Source: Ramlibacter tataouinensis
Lineage (GTDB): Bacteria > Pseudomonadota > Gammaproteobacteria > Burkholderiales > Burkholderiaceae_C
Direction of reading: 5' to 3'
NCBI GenBank assembly: GCA_002427815.1
Contig: DIZF01000012.1
Span: 186,001-250,000, forward strand
Length of the DNA: 64,000 nt
Under the pieces are notes generated by a model. It was given only the letters and a program-made list of their open reading frames with translations, did no database searches and was not told the DNA's origin. Position 1 is the stretch's first letter; every line of letters starts with the position of its first letter. A program made the translations under genes and the position numbers. Shown here one piece after another: positions 41,598-50,317 of the stretch.

Positions 41598-41987
41598 TCA
41601 GTTCCCGCCCACGCGCCACTTGTCGTCGAATTTGGTGGCCCCGGTCGTCTCGGTCTTGGCGGGGCAATTACCGGCGAATGTGGTGGTCAGCTTGCCGCGC
41701 TTGAACTTGTCGTCGCCTTCGAGTTGAATGTCCATGGCCTTGATTCCGCCGCACCCCTTCATGTGCTCCCGCTGCAAATCCACCATCGCGCCAACTTTGC
41801 GCTCCGACAGCATTGCCAGTGTCGCCGGATGCAGCAGGTTCATCACCTTTTCCTTGTCGCCCTTTTCGATGGCCTTGTTGAAGTCCCTGATCACGTCTTC
41901 AGGAGACTGCTGGCCGCACGCCACGAGCAGCAGCAGGACGGCAGCCGCCGCGGCGAGTTGGGCAACATGCTTGGTTCTGGTGAACAT
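41598..41987 (-). CDS. small lipoprotein, DUF4878-like
   Basis: 129 aa from ATG 41987. A signal with a VACG lipobox is followed by a compact domain, PEDVIRDFNKAIEKGDKEKVMNLL-type, resembling the NTF2-like DUF4878 lipoproteins, with later GCGG and NCPA cysteines. Function in the element unknown; it lies between two wall-enzyme genes. Confidence 0.6.
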   Translation of the reverse strand: MFTRTKHVAQLAAAAAVLLLLVACGQQSPEDVIRDFNKAIEKGDKEKVMNLLHPATLAMLSERKVGAMVDLQREHMKGCGGIKAMDIQLEGDDKFKRGKLTTTFAGNCPAKTETTGATKFDDKWRVGGN

Positions 41988-42033
41988 GGATTTCTCTTTC
42001 GGTTGAATGGTTGTGCGTTTGCCAGTGGCGCGG

Positions 42034-42642
42034 CTACTGCTTGTCAAAGGCGATGGACGGTCGATCCGCCGTGCTCTTGGCCACAACGGCCGCTGCAGGT
42101 GGCGTCGAACCGGCGCTGCGGCCAGCCGACTTCAAGGGGGGTACCGGCAGAATATTTCCGGCGATGACGCGGGCTCGGACCAACTCGTTGTGCAGCAGGA
42201 TCTGATAGCGCCGGTTGAAGTAGGGGGTGGACGAGTGGTACTTGGCCACCCCTTCCCAGGTGTTCCCGCCGGCGGCCATCGCCTTGCGCAGGTGCCAGGC
42301 GGCGACGTACGTCGAAACGCAGGGGTCCAGCAGATTGGCCGGCGATATGCCGTAACCGGCCAGCTCCTTGAAATGCGCGGAGTTCATCTGCCCCATCCCG
42401 ACGTCCAGCGTGCCATTGGAATTACGGCCAACCGCCCTGGGCTGCAAGCCGGACTCGACGACCAGGATCGCTCGCAGCACGTACGGGTTGACCGAGTGGT
42501 ATCGGGCAGCTGGCGCGATGCAGCGTTCCTGCTGTGTCGTGAACGGCGGCGGGGCGGCGACGGCTGCGGCAGCGGCCAAAGTCACGCGCGCGACAACCGC
42601 AGCGGCAATGGCGAAATTCGTCAGTCTGCCCACAAGACTCAC
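42034..42642 (-). CDS. VirB1-like lytic transglycosylase
   Basis: 202 aa from GTG 42642, which overlaps the upstream stop (GTGA). A hydrophobic export signal is followed by an SLT domain: CIAPAARYHSVNPYVLRAI, VVESGL with the catalytic Glu, DVGMGQMN, a WHLRKAM helix and KYHS. These enzymes open peptidoglycan for T4SS or pilus assembly (VirB1 and R64 PilT are examples). Confidence 0.85.
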   Translation of the reverse strand: MSLVGRLTNFAIAAAVVARVTLAAAAAVAAPPPFTTQQERCIAPAARYHSVNPYVLRAILVVESGLQPRAVGRNSNGTLDVGMGQMNSAHFKELAGYGISPANLLDPCVSTYVAAWHLRKAMAAGGNTWEGVAKYHSSTPYFNRRYQILLHNELVRARVIAGNILPVPPLKSAGRSAGSTPPAAAVVAKSTADRPSIAFDKQ

Positions 42643-43040
42643 GACTTGATGGCAGCGCGGGGCCGGGCAGCGGCGCGCTGGCGCGACGCGGCGCGCTGCG
42701 CGCGCAGGGACTCGCGGCAGCATGCGGCGGTGATCCTGCCGGTCAAAGCGATGGAGGCGAGCGCACCGCGCGGCTCCTCAGTCTGGGCGAAGCCCATGAC
42801 CTCGATCACCCCGTCAGCCGTCAACGGGTCGATGGGCGGCTGGCCACCCAGGTCCTGCACTCTGGCCCAGTCCTTGCGCACGCGCTCCACCATGGGGCCG
42901 TAGAAGCTGTCGGCATTGAGCCAGTGCAGGTTGCCGCCCGGGGCGGCCTCGCTGTCGACCAGATAGTTCAAGTCCAGGCAGTGCAGCCGGAAGTCGGCGC
43001 GACAGTCACGGCCGGTGGTCTCGGTGTTCGATGCAGTCAT
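42639..43040 (-). CDS. hypothetical protein
   Basis: 133 aa from ATG 43040. No signal or membrane helix; a FRLHCLDLNYLVD segment and a basic Arg/Ala-rich C-terminus. Coupled to the transglycosylase gene by a 4-base overlap. No family recognised. Confidence 0.6.
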   Translation of the reverse strand: MTASNTETTGRDCRADFRLHCLDLNYLVDSEAAPGGNLHWLNADSFYGPMVERVRKDWARVQDLGGQPPIDPLTADGVIEVMGFAQTEEPRGALASIALTGRITAACCRESLRAQRAASRQRAAARPRAAIKS

Positions 43041-43117
43041 ATATGTATCCCCTGTGTTGTGGGTATGAATCAACCTTCTCACAAAACCTCGGCCTGTCAA
43101 CCCCCTGTCAGTCCGGG

Positions 43118-43564
43118 TCAATTGGGCTGAGTGCCCGTTTGGCCCGAGAGAGTCCCCAGCGTGGCGAGAAACTCACTGGCTTCGACCAATTGGTTGACTC
43201 GCTCCGGTGACGGGGTGAGTAATTCGGGAGGCGTCTCGGGCTGACGCGATGGAACGCTCGCGCGAGGCGCAGCCGACGACCCCGGTGTCGCAACGGCACC
43301 GTCCACGGGACCGCCGGCGCGGGCGCCTGCGGGCTGCCCTGGCGCTTCGGTCGGCGATGACTGCAAACGCGACAAACCCAATTCGGCAAGGTACGGGATG
43401 ATGGTCACAAGGTCGGCACCAGAGTGCTGCTCCATCAATCGCAGCAGGCCAGGATGATTTGTGGGGTAAAGCCGCAGTCGAATGCGCAGGAAGACTGGCG
43501 CCTGTTTAGCAGCCTTGATCCGCTGGACCTCGGGCAGTCGGGTAATACGCGCAGCCATGATCAC
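43118..43564 (-). CDS. ParR-like partner of the ParM actin
   Basis: 148 aa from GTG 43564, overlapping the parM stop by 4 bases; ATG 43558 is two codons in. The N-terminal basic domain (about 1-60, with RLPEVQRIKAAKQ and RIRLRLYPTNHPG) is followed by a disordered Pro/Ala-rich part and a short C-terminal helix (VNQLVEASEFLATL). ParR adaptors have an N-terminal DNA-binding fold and a C-terminal ParM-binding helix, and lie directly after parM. The assignment is by position and layout. Confidence 0.55.
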   Translation of the reverse strand: MIMAARITRLPEVQRIKAAKQAPVFLRIRLRLYPTNHPGLLRLMEQHSGADLVTIIPYLAELGLSRLQSSPTEAPGQPAGARAGGPVDGAVATPGSSAAPRASVPSRQPETPPELLTPSPERVNQLVEASEFLATLGTLSGQTGTQPN

Positions 43565-44610
43565 GCCATTTGCCCGTTGAGGAATTCGGCCATGACGTGA
43601 AACCCACGGACGTTGGAAGTCGCGGGCTCGGGGTCCATGTTGATGAGGTGTTGGTAGTCACGCAGCTTGGTGGCCGCCACCTTGGAAAGCAGCGAGGCTC
43701 CTCCGCCGGTCATAAGGATGAAGTCGATGTTGTCCAGCGGGCCCACGCTCTTGAGCATCGCTTCCAGGGCCTTATGCAGCTCGGCGTCCACTTCGGGCAG
43801 GTACGGCGCCAGTTCGATGTCCCGGCCGGTCACAAAGACAGTGGACTGTGAAAGGCGCAGCGCCTCGTCAACACGCGCCATGATGTCCCGATCGGTGCTC
43901 AGGTTCGGCTTGATGCGCTCGCAGACCACCGCTGCGCAGCTGAGCATCCCGATCGGAGCGGCGCCGCAACGCTGCAGATTGGGGGTCACTCCGCGGCAGA
44001 CGAACCAGTCGAACGTGCCTCCGCCCATGTCCAGAATCAGGGTGTTGCCGCGCTTGGAACGACCAAGTCCGACGTTGAACAGGGCGCCCATGGGCTGAGC
44101 GACAACTGTGGCATTGGCTACATGGACTCGGACCGGAAGACGGCCATCGTCCAACGCAATCTGATGCGTGCCTTCGACCATCCTCTTCAAGGCAAGATTG
44201 TGGCTGCCAACAGTCGACAAGGGAAGGCCGACGATCAAGCGCTTGATCTCAACGTGATGGGAGGCGCCGAAGTGGCCAGCCAGATGGGCCAGCGCCCCCA
44301 GGAACAGCGCTTTATAGGAAGGCGTTGTCGAGTATTCGGGGGAGACGGCGCGAGCGCCGTAGGACTTGACCATGTTGGGCACGTCCTTGCCCACGAAATA
44401 CTTGGCCGCATCGACTTCAACGACAAAGCCGTCCGGGCGCTTGCCGAAGGGCATCGTGACCAGCCCGTTGGGGGCGGGAGCCACCTCCGAGGGGAATTGG
44501 TCAACATCGATGGCGCCGTCGTTGCGGCGACCGAGGGTGAACTTGGTGGCGAAAAAGCCGACGTCGACGGCCGCGGCGTCGATGACCAGGGGCTGGGCGA
44601 GGTTGCTCAC
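43561..44610 (-). CDS. parM: ParM/StbA-like actin-type ATPase
   Basis: 349 aa from GTG 44610 with AGGAGAG upstream. Actin-fold motifs: AAAVDVGFFATKF (phosphate 1), LILDMGGGTFDWFV (phosphate 2) and FILMTGGGASLL (adenosine). ParM filaments push plasmid copies apart when ParR is bound to the parC centromere. Tandem 73-bp repeats 150 bases upstream are the obvious parC candidate. This points to a plasmid, or an element with a replicating phase. Confidence 0.85.
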   Translation of the reverse strand: MSNLAQPLVIDAAAVDVGFFATKFTLGRRNDGAIDVDQFPSEVAPAPNGLVTMPFGKRPDGFVVEVDAAKYFVGKDVPNMVKSYGARAVSPEYSTTPSYKALFLGALAHLAGHFGASHHVEIKRLIVGLPLSTVGSHNLALKRMVEGTHQIALDDGRLPVRVHVANATVVAQPMGALFNVGLGRSKRGNTLILDMGGGTFDWFVCRGVTPNLQRCGAAPIGMLSCAAVVCERIKPNLSTDRDIMARVDEALRLSQSTVFVTGRDIELAPYLPEVDAELHKALEAMLKSVGPLDNIDFILMTGGGASLLSKVAATKLRDYQHLINMDPEPATSNVRGFHVMAEFLNGQMA

Positions 44611-44759
44611 AGGGACTCTCCTATAGAAACGAAATAAGGGTGAATTGATTCTATGGAGCGGGTTGCGCGTGCCGGGAGTTGCAAACCGGGGAAAACGCCG
44701 CTTTGGAGTGCCGTGGGATCAAATAGTGGTCGCCCGCGGTGGTCCTGGGTCGGCAAGCG

Positions 44760-44933
44760 TGGCGAGAGCGTGGCCAGAACGCGCCACACATGCCTGCGCG
44801 TGAACGTTTCTCGCGGCCGCGTGGCTCGGATGTGGCGAGAACGTGGCCAGAACGCGCCACACATGCCTGCGCGTGAACGTTTCTCGCGGCCGCGTGGCTC
44901 GGATGTGGCGAGAACGTGGCCAGAACGCGCCAC
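44760..44933. repeat. 73-bp direct tandem repeats, 2.4 copies (parC/iteron candidate)
   Basis: Units start at 44760, 44833 and 44906 (the last partial, 28 bases). Units 1 and 2 differ at one base near the left end. Each contains a GTGGCG...CGCCAC dyad with AGAACG direct sub-repeats. Position just upstream of parM fits a type II partition centromere; iterons of an origin are the alternative. Confidence 0.8.
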
Positions 44934-45727
44934 GCTGCCCCGCGTCCCTCAGTTGCAGGGTCTGTACGCGGGTCAGCCTTCAGCGCTGTTTCGCAGCACC
45001 CTGGTAGGCCGGACCAGAAAATCCGAACCACTGTATGCGTGGAAGCAACGTTGCCAGTTTCTTGGGCGTACTCTGAATGGTCCACAGAGAGAGGTACGCA
45101 AACCCACAGCCGACGCGGGTTGCCAGACCAATTCAAATGGAGAAACTGGTAGAGAAAGAATTGGAAAAACACCAACTGCGGTGGACCCGCTGTGGAAAAC
45201 CCACCACCACCACTTCCCACAACAGGAAGTTTTCCTGTACTATTTCCCCATGTGCTCCATGAGCATGTGGCAGCTGGGCCCTACCAGTCCTTTCAAAATC
45301 CTCGCGAGAGGTAGCGCTGCAAAGCGCCGGCGACATGCCACCCCGGATGGATTGGATTGCAACCATCCACCGCTACGTGCGGAAAAGCCGAGCCTGCACA
45401 GGCTCCATGGTTCCCTACCTGTTTTCAACAGGTGAGGGCGCAAGCACAGCTGCAAGGCTGTGCGATAGCACGATAGGGGCATAGCCCCACCTCTATGCAG
45501 TCGCCACTACTGGCGGCGCTGCATGAGCCACCGGCCGCGTTAGTCGCGCGGCGGTCCGAAACAAACTTCCACGTACCCACCTCCCGATCCCAATGGGGTG
45601 TCCATGTGAATCATGGGCATCGCCTTGGGAGCCTCACGCAGACCCCGGCAAGACCGGCTCATGCGGACAGGCATACCGGGACGGAACGGCGGATCACCCT
45701 GGCGGGGTGGTCGAGTGGAACGCAATC

Positions 45728-45820
45728 CCCAGGCTGCCGCCTGGGAAGGACCTGATCCCCCAACGAGGATCACCAACCCCCGGTACCCACCTCTGGTACC
45801 GGTGTTCCCCCGGAAGGGGG
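45728..45820. repeat. three consecutive strong hairpins
   Basis: CCCAGGC/GCCTGGG with a 4-base loop (45728-45745), CCGGTACC/GGTACCGG with a 7-base loop (45780-45802) and CCCCC/GGGGG with a GGAA loop (45807-45820) follow each other. A fourth, ATGCCC/GGGCAT, lies at 45979-45997. The first three sit in a 93-base span, suggesting a structured RNA or a single-strand-active DNA site. Confidence 0.6.
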
Positions 45821-46044
45821 AGGCAGTCGGAATGGATTCCCGACGAGCAGGACAACGTGCTAACGAAGCAAATCCCGCGCCGATGGACCGCGCCACGCGA
45901 GTGGCCAGCAGTCGCAAAGGCAACGCCGTCAGCAGACATCGAAGTAAAGCCAGAGCAGCCCCTCGGGGCGGTTGAGGCATGCCCGCCATGTGGGCATCCC
46001 TGATCCGCCGTGAGGCTAGGAATGTTTGTTGATGGAGCGCGTCT

Positions 46045-47517
46045 ATGAAATATGTCGATACCAACCAGCCGGCCCGCCCCGGGCAAGTCATGCCTGTGGG
46101 CGCAGCCAATGACAGCCAGCCCAGTGGCAGGCAACTCGAGCTCGTGCCGAGCTTTGATGAGCAGCCCGCGAGGCGGGCGGCGGTAGGCAGCCGGTCGGGC
46201 TCGCACCTCATCGATGACCTGAAGAAGGGCGAGACCGGGAAAAACCACAAGCTCATTGCGCGCATTCAGGAGAAGTGTCCCGGCGATCCGCTGCGCCAGG
46301 TCGACATGCTGGTCAATCAGGCAAACATCGAGGCGGCGACCGGGCGCAAACGCGAGCTGGGCATCCAGTCCTACAAGGCTTACCGCTGGCGGCTGCGCAA
46401 AGCGGTCAAAGACCTGGTCCGGGTAAACCGCCGCCTGCAGAACATCAGCGAGTTCGGCCGCAGCCACGTCCAGGCCCTGGTGGCGCTGTGGGAAGCGGAC
46501 GATGCGTCCGTCGCCTACATGCAGAACCTTCTCACCGCGCTTCGCCGGTTGTGCATCTGGCTTGGCAAACCCGATGCGGTGCCGCAAATCGCTTTTCTGG
46601 TGGCAGATCCGCTGAAAGCTCGCCGCTCGTATGCCGCGGCCGTGCCCAGGACCCTGAGCTCCAAGGGCGTTGATCCGCAGGCGCTGTGTGACGAGATGGA
46701 GAAGTACTGCCTCGTCTCGGCCCTGCAGATGCGCTTGATGGAAGCCTTTGGCTTGCGGGTCCAGGAGGCCGTGATGTTTCGCCCGGCGATTGCCGACAAG
46801 GGGCAGCACATCCTGGTCACCTACGGCTCCAAGGGCGGGCGCTCGCGCATTGTGCCGGTGGAGACGGTGCAGCAGCGCGACCTGCTGGAACGCGCCAAGG
46901 CCATGGCCGCGAACCACCCCAAAGGGATTCTGGTCGTCGAGCCGCGCATGCAGTTGCACCAGGCTGTAGAGCACTTCCGCTATCTGTGCAAGAAGAAGAT
47001 CGGGCTGACCAAGAAGGGGCTGGGCTGCACCCCCCACGGGTTTCGCCACGAATACGCCAACATGACTTATCAGCAGCTGACCGGTGTGGCGTCGCCGGTC
47101 CTGGGCGGTCCGCGGATTGATCGCGCGGCGCACCTGGCGGCCGAGCTCGAGGTGTCCGAGCGCCTGGGCCACGGGCGCGCCTCGGCGGCCAAGTCTTATA
47201 TCGGTGGGCACCGCGTTCTGCTGGATTTCAGCAAGAAGAACGTTCTGGCGATGGCCGCCCGTTTCAAGAAGCCCGAGGTGGTTGCTGCGTTGCAGGCTGC
47301 CGACATTACCCGGCTGCAGGTGCTGGGCGGCCCGGCGGATGGCAAACCAATGGGCGACGTGGTCAATTGCGCCTGGGATGGTCCGGTGCCTGTGACGCCG
47401 CATGAATCCAATGAGCCGCTGCTGGCAGCTCTGGCCGCCGCTGTGGGCCGCCCGTGCCTTCTCGTGCACTGCAACTCACCTGCTGCAAACAAGCTTGCCA
47501 GCTTCGAAGTGTTCTGA
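46045..47517 (+). CDS. tyrosine recombinase (Integrase_1-like)
   Basis: 490 aa from ATG 46045 with GGAGCG upstream. A SAM-like N-terminal domain (about 100-175) precedes the catalytic domain with FGLRVQEAV (first Arg), GSKGGRSRIVPV (Lys), PHGFRHEYANM (H-x2-R), ERLGHGR (His) and AAKSYIG (nucleophile Tyr). It resembles the PF12834/PF12835 class found on plasmids and islands. No att site was identified. A C-terminal extension of about 100 residues follows the Tyr. Possible roles are integration or dimer resolution of the element. Confidence 0.8.
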   Translation: MKYVDTNQPARPGQVMPVGAANDSQPSGRQLELVPSFDEQPARRAAVGSRSGSHLIDDLKKGETGKNHKLIARIQEKCPGDPLRQVDMLVNQANIEAATGRKRELGIQSYKAYRWRLRKAVKDLVRVNRRLQNISEFGRSHVQALVALWEADDASVAYMQNLLTALRRLCIWLGKPDAVPQIAFLVADPLKARRSYAAAVPRTLSSKGVDPQALCDEMEKYCLVSALQMRLMEAFGLRVQEAVMFRPAIADKGQHILVTYGSKGGRSRIVPVETVQQRDLLERAKAMAANHPKGILVVEPRMQLHQAVEHFRYLCKKKIGLTKKGLGCTPHGFRHEYANMTYQQLTGVASPVLGGPRIDRAAHLAAELEVSERLGHGRASAAKSYIGGHRVLLDFSKKNVLAMAARFKKPEVVAALQAADITRLQVLGGPADGKPMGDVVNCAWDGPVPVTPHESNEPLLAALAAAVGRPCLLVHCNSPAANKLASFEVF

Positions 47518-47566
47518 CCCGTTTCGTTTCCCAACCCGTGTTTCTATTTCTTCAAGGAGAGTCCCC

Positions 47567-48406
47567 GTGAAATCCCAAGCTACCCAGACCGGCGCGTCCA
47601 AGCGCATCCATCCCATGCCCGAAGCGGGCCACGCCCGCAAGGCCGCGCCGCCGGCGCACGAGCCCGCGCCGGACATCCTGGCCGGAATTGGCCTGTCCGC
47701 AGGCGGACCGGTGGCGCAGGCCATCCTCGCTGCGCTGGTTCTGCTGGAACAGAACAGCGCCGGCTCGCGCTCGGAGGCGCTGGCGCGCCTGCAGGATCTG
47801 GATCGACGCGGCCACACCGAAGGCACCTTGCTGCTGGCGCGCTGCATGCTGGTGGGGCAGGGGATCGATGCCGACCCGGCGCGCGCGGTCGAACTCATCG
47901 AACTGGTGATCTGCGATGCGGCCGACCGACCCCTGGTGCTGGCGATGGCGCACAACCTGATGGGAGATGCCTACCGCATGGGACTGGGCGTGTGCCAGGA
48001 CCATGCGAGCGCGCTGGATTGCTATATGCGCGCCAGCATGCACGGCGTGCACGGCGCCCTGTACCACCTGGGCCTGTGGTACGCGCGCTGCTTGCCCAAC
48101 TGGGCCGCGCCGCGCGCCCAGCCGGACATCGCCGCGTTCTATTACAGCCAGGGAGCCGAAGCGGGCTGCACGCGTTGCATGTGCGAGCTGGCGCAACTGC
48201 ACCTGGGCGGGCAGTTGCGCCCCAGCGACCAATTGACCGGGTTGCGCCTGCTGCAAACGGCCGCCGCCCGTGGCAATCGGGGTGCCGCCAGCCTGCTGGC
48301 CTTCTATGTCGCAGTGGTGGGCGCGCAGGCTTTCGATGCCAGTCACGGCGCGCCAGCGCTGAAATTGTCCAGGGTCGTCACGCAGTCGGTGGCGCGCAGC
48401 CACTGA
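47567..48406 (+). CDS. Sel1-like repeat protein
   Basis: 279 aa from GTG 47567 behind AAGGAGA. The helical repeats carry the Sel1 pattern (MGDAYRMGLGVCQDHASALDCY, then LGLWYAR, then AFYYSQGAEAG and MCELAQLHLGG). No signal peptide, so probably cytoplasmic. Sel1 proteins are protein-binding scaffolds. Its role on the element is unknown. Confidence 0.75.
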   Translation: MKSQATQTGASKRIHPMPEAGHARKAAPPAHEPAPDILAGIGLSAGGPVAQAILAALVLLEQNSAGSRSEALARLQDLDRRGHTEGTLLLARCMLVGQGIDADPARAVELIELVICDAADRPLVLAMAHNLMGDAYRMGLGVCQDHASALDCYMRASMHGVHGALYHLGLWYARCLPNWAAPRAQPDIAAFYYSQGAEAGCTRCMCELAQLHLGGQLRPSDQLTGLRLLQTAAARGNRGAASLLAFYVAVVGAQAFDASHGAPALKLSRVVTQSVARSH

Positions 48407-48447
48407 GCGCGGCATCGACCACCGTTAGCGCGAAAAGGAGCGAAACC

Positions 48448-49137
48448 ATGAAGACCGATTCCCCCGCAGTGGCGCTCAAGCAGCGTCAATCGTTTCAGCC
48501 GGCGGACGATTCGTCCCGGCAAAGCGCCGCGCCGTGTCAGGAAACCGTGCCGGCGTCCCGCCCGAGCAGCGCTGCGGCCCTGCCTTCGGTGCGCAAGGCC
48601 CGCGTGATGCTGGCGCGGCTGCTGCCCCATGAGCTGGAAGAGCAAGTGGAGGCGCACCTGGAACAGCCCTACCCGGTGCCCAGCATGTTCTACGTGTTGG
48701 ACAAAGTGGGGCGGCTGGCCGCGCGCTACCCGCGCGGGCCCGATGAGTCGACCCTGGCTTCCTGGGTGGCCGCCGCCGTGCCCGAGACGCGGCAGATCGT
48801 GCAGTTGGTGCTCGCGCGCGCCGCGCGCGAGAAGCTGGCAGTGGTTTCCGATAAGGGCGGCTGGACGCTGACGGTGCTGGGCGAGCGCTTCGTGCGCACC
48901 AGCAAACAGGCCCGCGTCGCGCTGTGGCGCCAGAACATCACCTGTTCGCTCAGCGAGATCTGCGTGGTGATGGACCTGGAGGATCAGCACGAGTTCGACG
49001 CGAGCCGCATCCAGCAGCAGCGCCAGCGCGCGCCGGGCGCGGGCCAGAAGGCGTCGCGCAGGAAGAGCAAGCCGCCGCGGTGCGCCACCTGGTTCCCGCA
49101 GCCAGGCCAGTTCAATGCCGCTCACCTTTCCAACTAG
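48448..49137 (+). CDS. hypothetical protein
   Basis: 229 aa from ATG 48448 with AGGAG upstream. A disordered N-terminus is followed by a folded region (about 50-185) with ARLLPHELEEQVEAHLEQPY and an ARAAREKLAVVSDKGGW winged-helix-like stretch, then a basic tail. No family recognised; it is part of a row with the Sel1 and broken downstream gene, all with similar start contexts. Confidence 0.65.
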   Translation: MKTDSPAVALKQRQSFQPADDSSRQSAAPCQETVPASRPSSAAALPSVRKARVMLARLLPHELEEQVEAHLEQPYPVPSMFYVLDKVGRLAARYPRGPDESTLASWVAAAVPETRQIVQLVLARAAREKLAVVSDKGGWTLTVLGERFVRTSKQARVALWRQNITCSLSEICVVMDLEDQHEFDASRIQQQRQRAPGAGQKASRRKSKPPRCATWFPQPGQFNAAHLSN

Positions 49138-49149
49138 AGGAGTCCCCAG

Positions 49150-49460
49150 ATGTTGCTCAACCAAATTCCGCGCCTGTTTCGCAACGGTGGCCAGGGCCAC
49201 GCCGACGCGCCGCCCAGCGAGGGCGCGGACAAGCCCCGCGATCGGCGGTGCAGGCGGCGCAGGAGCTGATCCGCGGCGCCAGGCCCCCGGAGGGGGCGCG
49301 TTCGCGTCCCGACCCGGCCACGCAGGACGACTTCATCACCGCCGGCGAGATCGAGCGGCGGGTAAACTTGGCGCTGGACCGCGCCATCGAGCGGCGCGAC
49401 ACGGCCATGCTGGAAAACCTGGCGTCGTTCGTGGAGCTGACTCAGTCAGTCGATGAAGCG
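49150..49460 (+). pseudogene. frameshifted and truncated gene
   Basis: ATG 49150 follows GAGGAG and reads MLLNQIPRLFRNGGQG up to KPR, then runs into a stop at 49269. From about 49240 the reading continues in the -1 frame (AVQAAQELIRGARPPEG ... MLENLASFVELTQS), consistent with loss of one base near 49238. Coding-type sequence then ends at about 49460, where unrelated leftward sequence begins. So it is broken twice: a frameshift and a 3' truncation at an insertion junction. Confidence 0.6.
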
Positions 49461-49717
49461 GCACCCGGGTCTCTCTTTGGCGACCAGGGCGCGCAGATTG
49501 GCGTGCAATTGCCGATCCACCTCTTAGCGGGACAGACTCCACAGATCGGCTATGGAAGAGGTAGCGCGGTCTGCGTCCCAAGGTTTTGCGCTTTCCCCGT
49601 CCAGCTGCGCGAAGGGCCCATCGGTTTCTGTCAGGACGCGCTCCTTCGGCATTGCGCCGACAAGAGCCCTGGCCTTTTCAGCGGCAAGCATCGCAGGACC
49701 GACGCTGAACCAACGTA
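49450..49717 (-). pseudogene. C-terminal fragment of a TatD/QatD-like DNase
   Basis: Reading leftward from 49717 gives WFSVGPAMLAAEKARALVG, then MPKERVLTETDGPFAQ, then KPWDAD and a helical end. LTETDGPF is the metal-binding block of TatD-family nucleases in the form typical of QatD of the QatABCD defence system. A TAA interrupts the frame before EVDRQLHANLRALV, where the family continues, so it carries a nonsense change. Its upstream part is cut off exactly where an IS66-type end (GTAAGCGG) begins. Confidence 0.55.
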
Positions 49718-50150
49718 AGCGGTCATTTAACCCCGTCTTCCGTCCGGGCGTCGGAACAAGGAAGCTACGTGTCTATGTAGAACTACGTGGACAGGTATGT
49801 CAGAGATCAACACAGAGTTGGCGAGCCGATTGGTGACGGGGCGAAAGCGAGATGGCCGTTGTACGTACGACCCGAAGGCGAAGGCCGAGATTGTTCAAGC
49901 GTGCCTGCAACCGGGCGTTTCGGTGGCGCGGATCGGGATGCAGTACGGCATCAACGCGAATTTGCTGCGGTCATGGATAGGCAAGCGCCACAAAGCTGGA
50001 AGTGTGCAGCTGGCGGGGTCGGTGAGGCGAGTCGACCCGAGCCCGGTATTCGTGCCGCTGCAGATCGAGACTGCGAAGGCGCACCCCGCGGCGGCGCAGG
50101 CTGTGATGCTGCGATTGCATGTGCGTCTGCCGCCCTTGAAGCGCACGTGA
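49715..50150 (+). mobile_element. IS66-family remnant (left end and truncated tnpA)
   Basis: GTAAGCGG at 49715 resembles an IS66 terminal repeat. The frame 49797-50150 (117 aa) is IS66 TnpA (orfA) with a MerR/HTH-like segment PGVSVARIGMQYGINANLLRSWI, but its last residues (after about LRLHVRLP) are foreign, because the sequence passes into a leftward recombinase fragment. TnpB and TnpC are absent. It inserted into the TatD-like gene and was then deleted on the right side. Confidence 0.7.
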
Positions 50151-50317
50151 ACCTTGGTGGTTCCCTCCGCAGGCAGCTTGACCAGGGTAGCGTCCTCGAT
50201 GATGAGGTCGAGCATTCGCTTGCGCTCGCGGTTCGACGTACCGGGGTCGGCCCAGAGTTGCTTGAAGTCCGCTGTCAGTCTTGAACGGACATTCAAATTG
50301 CGCGCCGGGACCGGCAA
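50120..50317 (-). pseudogene. C-terminal fragment of a large serine recombinase
   Basis: Leftward translation gives FKQLWADPGTSNRERKRML, then IIEDATLVKLPAEG and VHVRFKGG, the usual end region of resolvase/invertase-type large serine recombinases of transposons. Nothing of the catalytic or zinc-ribbon domains is present. Probably a scar from a second mobile element. Confidence 0.55.

Larger units (their letters stand above)
44611..46044. other. 1.4-kb structured non-coding region
   Basis: No supported gene; the open frames here lack ribosome sites and family matches. It contains the 73-bp tandem repeats, a 17-bp palindrome (ACAGGAA, 3-base loop, TTCCTGT, 45222-45238), a hairpin GCACAGC/GCTGTGC (45444-45463), GGGGC/GCCCC (45476-45488), and a series of strong GC hairpins at 45728-45997. 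Such a region could hold parC, oriT or oriV; which of these cannot be decided by eye. Confidence 0.55.

Noticed and set aside
44760..44933. CRISPR array
   Set aside because: Only 2.4 head-to-tail copies of a 73-bp unit with no variable spacers, and no cas genes.
44651..45435. Open frames across the 73-bp repeats on both strands
   Set aside because: 73 is not a multiple of three, so translations of the copies shift frame; no ribosome site or family match. Treated as non-coding.
45540..46265. Leftward 241-codon frame across the hairpin region
   Set aside because: It runs into the integrase on the opposite strand, has no start signals, and its coding potential comes from GC-rich stems.
45694..47469. 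Leftward open frame of about 590 codons over the integrase
   Set aside because: Antisense to the tyrosine recombinase, whose catalytic residues are intact; no ribosome site and no recognisable domain.
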